Below are positions 42,301 to 56,500 of a stretch of 64,000 nt of DNA, piece after piece. The notes beneath the pieces are model-generated. The model saw only the letters and a list, made by a program, of their open reading frames with translations. It ran no database searches and had not been told where the DNA came from. Position 1 is the stretch's first letter. Each line of letters starts with the position of its first letter. Location of the stretch: assembly GCF_963678635.1 (NCBI RefSeq), contig NC_087066.1, positions 11,268,517-11,332,516 of the forward strand, given 5' to 3'. This DNA comes from Symsagittifera roscoffensis. Its lineage: Eukaryota; Xenacoelomorpha; Acoela; Convolutidae. The translations under genes and the position numbers were made by a program.

Positions 42301-44240
42301 AAAAACTTTTACAAACTTTACATGATAAAATTCATTATATAATTCATTATAAACTCCTGAAACTTGGCCTTATCGTTACAAAACTGTATCGCATCGTAAA
42401 GTTCAAATAAGAATTGTGGCTCGAACCGTACATAACTCTAAATACAAACAAACGGAAAGCGGCAAAAAACAAGTTTGAAGAAGCCCTGTACAAACTATTG
42501 ACCAATTCAATTTATGGAAAAATGTGTGAGTCAAAAAGAAAGAGAATGAAAATCAAGATTTTACGAGATGCTGAAGAAACAAGGCGAAATATAAGTAAGT
42601 TTGAATTTGAAACCTACAAAATTTTTGGTGAAGACATGGTTGCATTGACATTAGCACCAACGAAAATCAGATGGGATGTACCCACAATTGTAGGAGCGCG
42701 TATACTAGAGCTAGCAAAATTTGAGATGTACAAACTTCACTACGAGGTTATGAAGCCCAATTTCAACTGTCACCTCTTGTACTCAGACACTGACAGCCAA
42801 ATGTACGAAATAAGAACGGAAAAAACTCCAATTTTTATGAGAAACTGTACGAGAAACGTGAAATTTTGGACAACTTTGACTTCTCCAATTATCCATCGGA
42901 CCACTTCCTCTACAATGCAGAAAACAAACTTACAGTTTTAAAGTTTAAAGACGAATTCCCGGGTGATATAATTACAGAATTTGTTGCATTGAAGCCAAAG
43001 CTTTTTTCAATACTATCGCAAAGTAAGTACATTTCCTTCAAAATTACCGGCTCAAAATTGTTCAAAGAGCGCTTTTTATTTTCAAAAATTAAAAAATTTC
43101 GAAAAATTTTTCAAAAAAAATTTTTGAAATATTTTGAAAAAAAAATGTCAAAAAATTTCGTTTAAAAAACTTGAAAAAAAATTTTAAAAAAATTTGGTGA
43201 AAAAATGTAAAAAAAATTTTGTAAAAAAAATTTTTTGTCCTCAAAAAAAAATTGGAAAAAAAAATTTTTTTGAAAAAATTAAAAAAAAAAATTTTTTTCT
43301 AAGTGAAATTTTTTGATGACTTATGTTTTTGTGCGTTTCTGTGGGTGGGAGTAAAGGGGGGGAGGGGTAGGTTAAATGAATATCACCTTTTTTTAAATGA
43401 GGGGGGGGGGTGTGGATCTTCTGAAAAGGATGCGTTCATACTTTTTTATTTTCAACTTCAAGTAAAATTTAAAAACAGTTAGATACAAAATGATTAGTGA
43501 GCATCATTTTTTTTATAGATACACGGAAGCACTCAGCAAAAGGAATCACTAAGGTGACTCAACGGTTGCTAACTCATGAAAAATACATCGAAACTCTCGC
43601 GTCTGGAAACCTTGTACGAGCTGAAAATACTCGCATCATCTCCGAGAGGCACATTCTGAACACTGTTCGAGCAAACAAAATCGCATTATCAGCCTACGAT
43701 GATAAGCGATACATCCTCAGCGATGGTATCTCCACATTGCCATACGGTCACTATACAACCGTAAATGCTTCTATCTTTCCCGATAGCAATCAGGATGATG
43801 ATGATGATGATGATAGCGAAAGGAATGTGAGTGAAATTAATAGCACCAGTCACCACAAAGATCAAGATTTAGACGCTTGGCTGAAATTTTTCGAGGAAGA
43901 AGAAGAGTTAGTCGACTGGGATCAGCAGAGCTCGAACCAAGAAGAAATCTTCACGCAGGATACGAATTATGGGTCAGAAGATAGCTTTCTTGTGTTGGAT
44001 ACTCAACCGAGCCAATCGTTGAGAGACCTGTTAAATAGTATCACCAGCTATGAAGCTCCAGATCCAGGTAGAATTCGTGTCACGGAAATTGCTGAGAGTG
44101 ATATTGAAAGCGATGATTTGGTTGATCCAAATGCAGTTACTTCTTCTTCGTCGTCAGATGATGAATGGTACTTCAACCGCGAAGCAGTTGAAGATTCAGC
44201 ACCGCAGTCAAAGAGACGCAAAACAAACAAAAAACTCTAA
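39310..44240 (+). pseudogene. polB: P2 DNA polymerase B (protein-primed type), disrupted, with intron
   Basis: From the ATG at 39310 three C2H2 zinc fingers follow, each C-x2-C-x12-H-x4-H (the first crosses a frameshift near 39345). After a second frameshift near 39765 one frame runs to 42941: INIRNHNDHNCFLLC, exonuclease motif YFDFES, an endonuclease-VII-like insert CLDHCHSSGKFLGWTH, motif A DANNLYGG, motif B YKLLTNSIYGK and motif C YSDTDS, all intact in sequence. That frame has in-frame stops at 40854 (TAA), 42120 (TAG, where P1 has Trp) and 42408 (TAA). A third frameshift lies near 42860. After a 496-nt intron the last exon (43519-44240) ends in an acidic tail with SKRRKTNKK, probably nuclear. 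P1 shows one finger against three here. Confidence 0.94.
43023..43518 (+). other. Intron in P2 polB (496 nt)
   Basis: Donor caaa|gtaagt and acceptor tttttttatag|atac join ...SILSQ to NTRKHSAKGI in phase 1, restoring the expected polymerase C-terminus (KIALSAYDDKRYILSDGIST). The intron contains dense A/T homopolymers and G runs (43353-43408). P1 has a coding gap at the same place with a plausible donor (8976/8975), so this intron is probably ancestral. Confidence 0.8.
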
Positions 44241-44691
44241 GGTTATGTGTTTGATTCAAGTTGAATACAAAATTTAATGTTGTAAATTAGTGTACTATAT
44301 TATACTTACTTTCCACGTTTGTTCACTGTTAGGTAATGGCGGGCTACTTTAAATCCACTTTTGGTTTTGTGTTACTATTTTATCTGGAGTGGTTTTGAGA
44401 GTTTTCATATTGGAATTGACACCAAACTGTTTTTGGTGCATTTAACCGACACTTGTTTTAGAAGATTGTGTGTATAATTCAACCATTTCATTTTATATCT
44501 ATTTTCACCAAGACCATAGATTTTGTGGAAACATTGAAAGAACCAATTCGCAAAGACCTTCAACAGCAAAACGCATTGAATAGTTTTACTTCAATTGGAA
44601 TACAACATAGCTTGCCGAGCTTTAGGTGGCGGAAAGAAATAATTTATCGCCAGAACGATTTTGTTTTAACCAACACAACTTTCACATGGGG
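44241..44691. other. Non-coding gap between P2 polB and right terminal repeat
   Basis: 450 bp with no supportable gene; an 86-codon frame starting at 44468 runs into the terminal repeat and looks like chance. Confidence 0.5.
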
Positions 44692-44927
44692 ATCATTAGC
44701 TATAAAAATTATACATAGGGATCATTAGCTATAAAAATTATACATAGGGATCATTAGCTATAAAAATTATACATAGGGATCATTAGGTATAAATATTGTA
44801 CATTGGGATCAACAGGTATAAACATTTACATAGGGATCATTAGGTATAAATATTTACATAGGGATCATTAGGTATAATCTATACCCAATGATCCCTGTAG
44901 GGATCACCCCCCCCCCCCCCCCCACCT
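44692..44927 (-). repeat. P2 right terminal repeat
   Basis: About eight copies of the ~28-30-bp repeat (atagggatcattaggtataa and variants; three nearly identical ctataaaaattatacat copies at the inner side), then the hairpin partner and an 18-C run (44907-44924), equal in length to the left G run. Satellite resumes right after acc, so the outer ~25 bp present at the left end are missing. Confidence 0.9.
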
Positions 44928-47354
44928 CATGATTCGACCCTGTTTGACTCATGATTCGACCCTGTTCGACTCATGATTCGATCCTGTTCAACTCATGATT
45001 CGACCGTGTACGACTCATAATTTGACGTTGTTCGACTCTATCGACCCTGTTCGACTCATGATTCGACCCTTTTCGACTCATGATTCGACCCTGTTCGACT
45101 CATGATTCGACACTGTTCGACAAATGATTCGACACTGTTTGACTCATGATTCGACCCTGTTCGACCGTGTACGACTCATAATTTGACCTTGTTCGGCAAT
45201 ATCGACTCCGTTCGACTCCTGATTTGACCCTGTTCGACTGATGATTCGACCCTGTTCGACTCATGATTCGACCCTGTTCGACTCATGATTCGAAACTGTT
45301 CGACAAATGATTCGACACTGTTTGACTTATGATTCGACCCTGTTCGACCGTGTACGACGCATGATTCGACCCTGTTTGACTCATGAATCGACCGTGTTCG
45401 ACTCATGATTCGACTCTGTTCGATCTATCGACCCTGTTCGACTCATGATTCGACCCTGTTTGACTCATGATTCGACCCTGTTCGACTCATGATTCGACCC
45501 TGTTCGACTCATGGTTCGACCCTGTTTGACTCTATCGACCCTCTTCGACTCATGATTCGAACCTGTTCGCCCGTGTTCGACTCGTGATTCGACCCTGTTC
45601 GACACATGATTCGACCCTGTATGACCCATGATTCGACCGTATTCGACTCATGATTCGACACTGTTTGACTCATGATTCGACCCTGTTCGACCGTGTTCCA
45701 CTCATGATTCGACCCTGTTCGACTCATGATTCGACCGTATTCGACTCATGATTCGACCGTATTCGACTTATGATTCCACCCTGTTCGACACTATCAACCC
45801 TGTTCGACTCATGATTCGACCCTGTTCGACTCATGATTCGACCCTGTTCGACTCAGGATTTGACCCTGTTTGGCTTTATCGACCCTGTTCGACTCATGAT
45901 TTGACCCTGTTCGACGTGTTCGGCTCATGATTTGACCCTTTTTGACTCATGATTCGACCCTGTTTGACTATTGATTCGACCGTGTTTGACTCGTGATTCG
46001 ACCCTGTTCGACTCTATCGACCCTTTTCGACTTCATGATTTGACCCTGTTCGACCCATGATTCCACCGTGTTCGACTCATGATTCGACACTGTTCGACTC
46101 ATGATTCGACCCTGTTCGACCGTGTTCGACTCATGATTCGACCCTGTTTGAATTATGAGTTGACCGTTTTCGACTCATGATTCCATCTTCTTCGACTCTA
46201 TCGACCCTGTTCGACTCATGATTTGACCCTGTTCGACTCATGATTCGACCGTGTTCGACTCATGATTCCACCGTGTACGAATCATGATTCGAGCCTGTTT
46301 GACTCATGATTCGACCCTGTTCGACTCCTGATTCGACAGTGTTCGACTCATGATTGGACCTTGTTCGACTCTATCGACCCTTCGATTCATGATTCGACGC
46401 TGTTCGACTCATGATTCGAACCGTTTTCGACTCATGATTCGACATTGTTTGACTCTGTCGACACTTTTCGACTCATGATTCGACCCTGTTCGACTCATGA
46501 TTCGACAGTGTTTGACTCATGATTCGACCATGTTTGACTTTATCGACCCTGTTCGACACATGATTCGACCCTGTTCGACCCATGATTCGACCGTGTTCGA
46601 CTCATGATTCGACACTGTTCGACTCATGATTCGACCGTGTTCGACTCATGATTCGACCGTATTCGACTCATGATTCCGCCCTGTTCGACACTATCAACCC
46701 TGTTCGACTCATGATTCGACCCTGTTCGACTCATGATTCGACACTCTTCGAGTCAGGTTTTGACCCTGTTTGAATTATGAGTTGACCGTTTTCGACTCAT
46801 GATTCCATCTTCTTCGACTCTATCGACCCTGTTCGACTCATGATTCGACCCTGTTTGAATTATGAGTTGACCGTTTTCGACTCATGATTCCATCTTCTTC
46901 GACTCTATCGACCCTGTTCGACTCATGATTTGACCCTGTTCGACTCATGATTCGACCGTGTTCGACTCATGATTCCACCGTGTACGAATCATGATTCGAG
47001 CCTGTTTGACTCATGATTCGACCCTGTTCGACTCCTGATTCGACAGTGTTCGACTCATGATTGGACCTTGTTCGACTCTATCGACCCTTCGATTCATGAT
47101 TCGACGCTGTTCGACTCATGATTCGAACCGTTTTCGACTCATGATTCGACATTGTTTGACTCTGTCGCCACTTTTCGACTCATGATTCGACCCTGTTCGA
47201 CTCATGATTCGACAGTGTTTGACTCATGATTCGACCATGTTTGACTTTATCGACCCTGTTCGACACATGATTCGACCCTGTTCGACCCATGATTCGACCG
47301 TGTTCGACTCATGATTCGACACTGTTCGACTCATGATTCGACCATGTTCGACTC

Positions 47355-50300
47355 ATGATTCGACCGTATTCGACTCATGATTCCGCCCTGTTCGACACTA
47401 TCAACCCTGTTCGACTCATGATTCGACCCTGTTCGACTCATGATTCGACACTCTTCGAGTCAGGTTTTGACCCTGTTTGGCTCTATCGACCCTGTTCGAC
47501 TCATGATTTGACCCTGTTCGACCGTGTTCGGCTCATGATTTGACCCTTTTCGACTTATGATTCGACCCTGTTCGACTCATGATTCGACCGTGTTTGACTC
47601 GTGATTCGACCCTGTTCGACTCTATCGACCATTTTCGACACATGATTCGACCCTGTTCGACCCATGATTCGACCGTGTTGGACTCGGGATTTGACCCTGT
47701 TTGGCTTTATCGACCCTGTTCGACTCATGATTTGACCCTGTTCGACGTGTTCGGCTCATGATTTGACCCTTTTCGATTCATGATTCGACCCTGTTTGACT
47801 AATGATTCGACCGTGTTTGACTCGTGATTCGACCCTGTTCGACTCTATCGACCCTTTTCGACTTCATGATTTGACCCTGTTCGACCCATGATTCCACCGT
47901 GTTCGACTCATGATTCGACACTGTTCGACTCATGATTCGACCCTGTTCGACCGTGTTCGACTCATGATTCGACCCTGTTTGACTTATGAGTTGACCGTTT
48001 TCGACTCATGATTCCATCTTCTTCGACTCTATCGACCCTGTTCGACTCATGATTCGACCCTGTTCGACTCATGATTCGACCGTGTTCGACTCATGATTCC
48101 ACCGTGTATGAATCATGATTCGAGCCTGTTTGACTCATGATTCGACCCTGTTCGACTCCTGATTCGACAGTGTTCGACTCATGATTGGACCTTGTTCGAC
48201 TCTATCGACCCTTCGATTCATGATTCGACGCTGTTCGACTCATGATTCGAACCGTTTTCGACTCATGATTCGACATTGTTTGACTCTGTCGACACTTTTC
48301 GACTCATGATTCGACCCTGTTCGACTCATGTTTCGACAGTGTTTGACTCATGATTCGACCATGTTCGACTTTATCGACCCTGTTCGACACATGATTCGAC
48401 CCTGTTCGACCCATAATTCGACCGTGTTCGACTCATGATTCGACACTGTTCGACTCATGATTCGACCGTGTTCGACTCATGATTCGACCGTATTCGACTC
48501 ATGATTCCACCCTGTTCGACACTATCAACCCTGTTCGACTCATGATTCGACCCTGTTCGACTCATGATTCGACACTCTTCGAGTCAGGTTTTGACCCTGT
48601 TTGGCTCTATCGACCCTGTTCGACTCATGATTTGACCCTGTTCGACCGTGTTCGGCTCATGATTTGACCCTTTTCGACTTATGATTCGACCCTGTTCGAC
48701 TCATGATTCGACCGTGTTTGACTCGTGATTCGACCCTGTTCGACTATCGACCATTTTCGACACATGATTCGACCCTGTTCGACCCATGATTCGACCGTGT
48801 TGGACTCGGGATTTGACCCTGTTTGGCTTTATCGACCCTGTTCGACTCATGATTTGACCCTGTTCGACGTGTTCGGCTCATGATTTGACCCTTTTCGACT
48901 CATGATTCGACCCTGTTTGACTAATGATTCGACCGTGTTTGACTCGTGATTCGACCCTGTTCGACTCTATCGACCCTTTTGGACTTCATGATTCGACCCT
49001 GTTCGACCCATAATTCGACCGTGTTCGACTCATGATTCGACACTGTTCGACTCATGATTCGACCGTGTTCGACTCATGATTCGACCGTATTCGACTCATG
49101 ATTCCACCCTGTTCGACACTATCAACCCTGTTCGACTCATGATTCGACCCTGTTCGACTCATGATTCGACACTCTTCGAGTCAGGTTTTGACCCTGTTTG
49201 GCTCTATCGACCCTCTTCGACTCATGATTTGACCCTGTTCGACCGTGTTCGGCTCATGATTTGACCCTTTTCGACTTATGATTCGACCCTGTTCGACTCA
49301 TGATTCGACCGTGTTTGACTCGTGATTCGACCCTGTTCGACTATCGACCATTTTCGACACATGATTCGACCCTGTTCGACCCATGATTCGACCGTGTTGG
49401 ACTCGGGATTTGACCCTGTTTGGCTTTATCGACCCTGTTCGACTCATGATTTGACCCTGTTCGACGTGTTCGGCTCATGATTTGACCCTTTTCGACTCAT
49501 GATTCGACCCTGTTTGACTAATGATTCGACCGTGTTTGACTCGTGATTCGACCCTGTTCGACTCTATCGACCCTTTTGGACTTCATGATTTGACCCTGTT
49601 CGACCCATGATTCCACCGTGTTCGACTCATGATTCGACACTGTTCGACTCATGATTCGACCCTGTTCGACCGTGTTCGACTCATGATTCGACCCTGTTTG
49701 ACTTATGAGTTGACCGTTTTCGACTCATGATTCCATCTTCTTCGACTCTATCGACCCTGTTCGACTCATGATTTGACCCTGTTCGACTCATGATTCGACC
49801 GTGTTCGACTCATGATTCCACCGTGTACGAATCATGATTCGAGCCTGTTTGACTCATGATTCGACCCTATTCGACTCCTGATTCGACAGTGTTCGACTCA
49901 TGATTGGACCTTGTTCGACTCTATCGACCCTTCGATTCATGATTCGACGCTGTTCGACTCATGATTCGAACCGTTTTCGACACATGATTCGCTATTGTTT
50001 GACTCTGTCGACACTTTTCGACTCATGATTCGACCCTGTTCGACTCATGATTCGACAGTGTTTGACTCATGATTCGACCATGTTCGACTTTATCGACCCT
50101 GTTCGACACATGATTCGACCCTGTTCGACCCATGATTGGACCGTGTTCGACTCATGATTCGACACTGTTCGACTCATGATTCGACCGTGTTCGACTCATG
50201 ATTCGACAGTGTTTGACTCATGATTCGACCATGTTCGACTTTATCGACCCTGTTCGACACATGATTCGACCCTGTTCGACCCATGATTCGACCGTGTTCG

Positions 50301-50537
50301 ACTCATGATTCGACACTGTTCGACTCATGATTCGACCGTGTACGACTCATGATTCGACCGTATTCGACTCATGATTCCACCCTGTTCGACACTATCAACC
50401 CTGTTCGACTCATGATTCGACCCTGTTCGACTCATGATTCGACACTCTTCGAGTCAGGTTTTGACCCTGTTTGGCTCTATCGACCCTGTTCGACTCATGA
50501 TTTGACCCTGTTCGACCGTGTTCGGCTCATGATTTGA
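47355..50537. repeat. Higher-order satellite repeat with recurrent block
   Basis: A ~190-bp variant block starts at 47355, 48479, 49076 and 50349 (and again at 54580), nearly identical each time; intervals of 1124, 597 and 1273 bp show nested units that differ by deletion of sub-blocks. Confidence 0.75.
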
Positions 50538-53500
50538 CCCTTTTCGACTTATGATTCGACCCTGTTCGACTCATGATTTGACCGTGTTTGACTCGTGATT
50601 CGACCCTGTTCGACTCTATCGACCATTTTCGACACATGATTCGACCCTGTTCGACCCATGATTCGACCGTGTTGGACTCATGATTCGACACTGTTCGACT
50701 CATGATTCGACCCTGTTCGACCGTGTTTGACTCATGATTCGACCCTGTTTGACTCATGATTCGACCGTGTTCGACTCATGATTCCACCGTGTTCGAATCA
50801 TGATTCGAGCCTGTTTGACTCATGATTTGACCCTGTTCGACTCCTGATTCGACAGTGTTCGACTCATGATTGGACCTTGTTCGACTCTATCAACCCTTCG
50901 ATTCATGATTCGACGCTGTTCGACTCATTATTCGAACCGTTTTCGACTCATGATTTGACATTGTTTGACTCTGTCGACCCTTTTCGACTCATGATTCGAC
51001 ACTGTTTGACTCATGATTCGATCATGTTCGACTTAATCGACCCTGTTCGACACATGATTCGACCCTGTTCGACCCATGATTCGACCGTGTTCGACTCATG
51101 ATTCGACACTGTTCAACTCATGATTCGACACTGTTCGACTCATAAATCGACCCTGTTTGACTCATGATTCGTCACTGTTCGACTCATGATTCGACCTTGT
51201 TTGACTCTATCGACCCTGTTCGACTCATGATTCGACCCTGTTCGACCGTGTTCGACTCATGATTCGGCCCTGTTCGCATTATGATTCGACCGTGTACGAC
51301 TCATGATTTGACCATGTTCGACTCTATCGACCCTGTTCGACTCAAGATTTGACCCTGTTTGACCCATGATTCGACTTTGTTTACTATACTGTTCGTTTGA
51401 CCGTCGTAAATTGCGACGAAAATTGGACTCCGTTTGACCGTGTCGGCCGAATCATGAGTCGAACACCTCAGCCCGGGAGAAAACAAAATGACATAATTTA
51501 GATCATGATTCGACCCTGTTCGACCCATGATTCGACCGTGTTCGACTCATGATTCGACACTGTTCGACTCATGATTCGACCCTGTTCGACCGTGTTCAAC
51601 TCATGATTCGACCCTGTTTGACTCATGATTCGACCCTGTTCGACTCATGATTCGACCGTTTTCGACTCATGATTCCATCTTCTTCGACTCTATCGACGCT
51701 GTTCGACTCATGATTCGACCCTGTTCAACTCATGACTCGACCATGTTCGACTCATGATTCCACCGTATTCGAATCATGATTCGACAGTGTTTGACTCATG
51801 ATTGGACCTTGTTCGACTCTATCGACCCTTCGACTCATGATTCGACGCTGTTCGACTCATGATTCGAACCGTTTTCGACTCATGATTCGACATTGTTTGA
51901 CTCTATCGACCCTTTTTGACTCATGATTCGACCCTGTTCGACTCATGATTCGACAGTGTTCGACTCATGATTCGACCATGTTCGACTCTATCGAGCCTGT
52001 TCGACACGTGATTCGACCCTGTTCGACCCATGATTCGACCGTGTTTGACTCATGATTCGACACTGTTCAACTCATGATTCGACACTGTTCGACTCATGAA
52101 TCGACCCTGTTTGAATCATGATTCGACCCTTGTTCGACTCATGATTCGACCCTGTTTGACTCTATCGACCCTGTTCGACTCATGATTCGACCCTGTTCGA
52201 CCGTGTTCGACTCATGATTCGGCCCTGTTCGCATCATGATTTGACCCTGTACGACTCATGATTTGACCATGTTTGACTCTATCGACCCTGTTCGACTCAT
52301 GATTCGACCCTGTTTGACCCATGATTCGACTTTGTTGACTATACTGTTCGTTCGACCGTTGTAAATTGCGACGAAAATCGGATTCCGTTCGACCGTGTCG
52401 GCCGAATCATAGTCGAACACCTCAGCTCGGGGGAAAACAAAAAAAAAATAAGCTAAATCATGTTGAGATATCTCCTTGGGAAACAGTCGTCTATTTGTTG
52501 TTAAAATTAAATAAGATAACTATAGTTTGTTGCCAAAAAAATAGGTACTGCAAAAATGTCTACTTTAAAATTAGGCAATTTACTGCGGCAGTCGTCTACT
52601 TTTATAAATGCCCGAGCAACTGGGGGTCCTAAATGGTTTTTCTTAGTATTTGAGCTGGTATCTGCCTTCATGATTCGACCCTGTTCGACTCATGATTCGA
52701 CCCTGTTCGACTCAGGATTTGACCCTGTTTGGCTTTATCGACCCTGTTCGACTCATGATTTGACCCTGTCCGACCGTGTTCGATTCATGATTTGACCCTT
52801 TTCGACTCATGATTCGACCCTGTTTGACTAATGATTCGACCGTGTTTGACTCGTGATTCGACCCTGTTCGACTCTATCGACCCTTTTCGACTTCATGACT
52901 TGACCCTGTTCGACCCATGATTCCACCGTGTTCGACTCATGATTCGACACTGTTCGACTCATGATTCGTTCCTGTTCGACCGTGTTCGACTCATGATTCG
53001 ACCCTGTTTGACTCATGATTTGACCGTTTTCGACTCATGACTCCATCTTCTTCGACTCTATCGACCCTATTCGACTCATGATTCGACCCTGTTCGACACA
53101 TGATTCGACCGTGTTCGACTCATGATTCGACACTGTTCGACTCATGATTCGACCGTGTTCGACTCATGATTCGACCGTATTCGACTCATGATTCGACCCT
53201 TGTTCGACTCATGATTCGACTCTGTTTGACTCTATCGACCCTGTTCGACTCATGATTCGACCCTGTTCGACCGTGTTCGACTCATGATTCGGCCCTGTTC
53301 GCATCATGATTCGACCCTGTACCACTCATGATTTGACCATGTTTGACTCCATCGACCCTGTTCGACTCATGATTCGACCCTGTTTGACCCATGATTCGAC
53401 TTTGTTGACTATACTGTTCGTTCGACCGTCGTAAATTGCGACGAAAATCGGATTCCGTTCGACCGTGTCGGCCGAATCATAGTCGAACACCTCAGCCCGG

Positions 53501-56500
53501 GGAAAAACAAAAAAAAATAAGGTAAATCATGTTGAGATATCTCCTTGGGAAACAGTCGTCTATTTGTTGTTAAAATTAAATAAGATAACTATAGTTTGTT
53601 GCCAAAAAAAATAGGTACTGCAAAAAAATGTCTACTTTAAACTTAGTCAAATTACTGCGGCAGTATTCTACTTCTATAATTGCCCGAGCAACTGGGGGTC
53701 CTAAATGGTTTTTCTTAGTATTTGAGCTGGTATCTGCCTTCATGATTCGACCCTGTTCGACTCATGATTCGACCCTGTTCGACTCAGGATTTGACCCTGT
53801 TTCGCTTTATCGACCCTGTTCGACTCATTATTTGACCCTGTCCGACCGTGTTCGGCTCATGATTTGACCCTTTTCGACTCATGATTCGACCCTGTTTGAC
53901 TAATGATTCGACCGTGTTCGACTCGTGATTCGACCCTGTTCGACTCTATCGACCCTTTTCGACTTCATGATTTGACCCTGTTCGACCCATGATTCCACCG
54001 TGTTCGACTCATGATTCGACACTGTTCGACTCATGATTCGACCCTGTTCGAACGTGTTCGACTCATGATTCGACCCTGTTTGACTCATGATTTGACCGTT
54101 TTCGACTCATGATTCCTTCTTCTTCGACTCTATCGACCCTGTTCGACTCATGATTCGACCCTGTTCGACTCATGATTCGACCGTGTTCGACTCATGATTC
54201 CACCGTGTTCGAATCATGATTCGAGCCTGTTTGACTCATGATTCGACCCTGTTCGAATCCTGATTCGACAGTGTTCGACTCATGATTGGACCTTGTTCGA
54301 CTATATCGACCCTTCGATTCATGATTCGACGCTGTTCGACTCATGATTCGAACCGTTTTCGACTCATGATTCGACAAAGTTTGACTCTGTCGACACTTTT
54401 CGACTCATGATTCGACCCTGTTCGACTCATGATTCGACAGTGTTTGACTCATGATTCGACCATGTTCGACTTTATCGACCCTGTTTGACACATGATTCGA
54501 CCCTGTTCGACCCAAGATTCGACCGTGTTCGACTCATGATTCGACATTGTTCGACTCATGATTCGATCGTGTTCGACTCATGATTCGACCGTATTCGACT
54601 CATGATTCCACCCTGTTCGACACTATCAACCCTGTTCGACTCATGATTCGACCCTGTTCGACTCATGATTCGACACTCTTCGAGTCAGGTTTTGACCCTG
54701 TTTGGCTCTATCGACCCTGTTCGACTCATGATTTGACCCTGTTCGACCGTGTTCGGCTCATGATTTGACCCTTTTCGACTCATGATTCGACCCTGTTCGA
54801 CTCATGATTCGACCGTGTTTGACTCGTGATTCGAACCTGTTCGACTCTATCGGCCATTTTCGACACATGATTCGACCCTGTTCGACTCATGATTCGACCG
54901 TGTTCGACTCATGATTCGACACTCTTCGACTCATGATTCGACCCTGTTCGACCGTATTCGACTCATGATTCGACCCTGTTTGACTCATGATTCGACCGTG
55001 TTTGAATCATGATTCCACCGTGTTCGAATCATGATTCGAGCCTGTTTGACTCATGATTTGACCCTGTTCGACTCCTGATTCGACAGTGTTCGACTCATGA
55101 TTGGACCTTGTTCGACTCTATCAACCCTTCGATTCATGATTTGACGCTGTTCGACTCATGATTCGAACCGTTTTCGACTCATGATTTGACATTGTTTGAC
55201 TCTGTCGACCCTTTTCGACTCATGATTCGACCCTGTTCGACTCATGATTCGACACTGTTTGACTCATGATTCGACCATGTTCGACTTTATCGACCCTGTT
55301 CGACACATGATTCGACCCTGTTCGACCCATGATTCGACCGTGTTCGACTCATGATTCGATACTGTTCGACTCATGATTCGACACTGTTCGACTCATAAAT
55401 CGACCTTGTTTGACTCATGATTCGTCACTGTTCGACTCATGATTCGACCCTGTTTGACTCTATCGACCCTGTTCGACTCATGATTCGACCCTGTTCGACC
55501 GTGTTCGACTCATGATTCGGCCCTGTTCGCATTATGATTCGACCGTGTACGACTCATGATTTGACCATGTTCGACTCTATCGACCCTGTTCGACTCATGA
55601 TTTGACCCTGTTTGACCCATGATTCGACTTTGTTTACTATACTGTTTGTTTGACCGTCGTAAATTGCGACAAAAATCGGACTCCGTTTGACCGTGTCGGT
55701 CGAATCATGAGTCGAACACCTCAGCCCGGGAGAAAACAAAATGACATAATTTAGATCATGATTCGACCCTGTTCGACCCATGATTCGACCGTGTTCGACT
55801 CATGATTCGACACTGTTCGACTCATGATTCGACCCTGTTCGACCGTGTTCAACTCATGATTCGACCCTGTTTGACTCATGATTCGACCCTGTTCGACTCA
55901 TGATTCGACCGTTTTTGACTCATGATTCCATCTTCTTCGACTCTATCGACCCTGTTCGACTCATGATTCGACCCTGTTCAACTCATGACTCGACCATGTT
56001 CGACTCATGATTCCACCGTATTCGAATCATGATTCGACAGTGTTTGACTCATGATTGGACCTTGTTCGACTCTATCGACCCTTCGACTCATGATTCGACG
56101 CTGTTCGACTCATGAATCTAACCGTTTTCGACTCATGATTCGACATTGTTTGACTCTATCGACCCTTTTTGACTCATGATTCGACCCTGTTCGACTCATG
56201 ATTCGACAGTGTTCGACTCATGATTCGACCATGTTCGACTCTATCGAGCCTGTTCGACACGTGATTCGACCCTGTTCGACCCATGATTCGACCGTGTTCG
56301 ATTCATGATTCGACACTGTTCGACTCATGATTCGACCCTTGTTCGACTCATGATTCGATCCTGTTTGACTCTATCGACCCTGTTCGACTTATGATTCGAC
56401 CCTGTTCGACCGTGTTCGACTCATGATTCGGCCCTGTTCGCATCATGATTCGACCCTGTACGACTCATGATTTGACCATGTTTGACTCTATCGACCCTGT

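Larger units (their letters stand above)
27234..44927. mobile_element. Polinton/Maverick element P2 (degenerate, 17.7 kb)
   Basis: A second Polinton, diverged from P1. Genes from left: protease, major capsid, basic virion protein, minor capsid, integrase, W, GNV fused to Z, Y2, Y1, PC4-like (all minus); then U and polB (plus). The left end starts AGTATAGG, similar to the P1 ends; the right end stops at the C run and lacks about 25 outer bases, so no target duplication can be read. Nearly all genes have stops or frameshifts, and ATPase and membrane-protein genes are deleted. Confidence 0.92.

Noticed and set aside
30365-42410. Reassigned stop codons (TAA/TAG read as amino acids) in P2 capsid and polymerase genes
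   Set aside because: The stops align with different residues in P1 or the family (Lys, Leu, Gln, Trp), TGA also occurs in P1, and true frameshifts accompany them. Ordinary decay explains all.
44468-44728. 86-codon ORF overlapping the P2 right terminal repeat
   Set aside because: It reads into the repeat array, has no counterpart in P1 and no recognisable motif.
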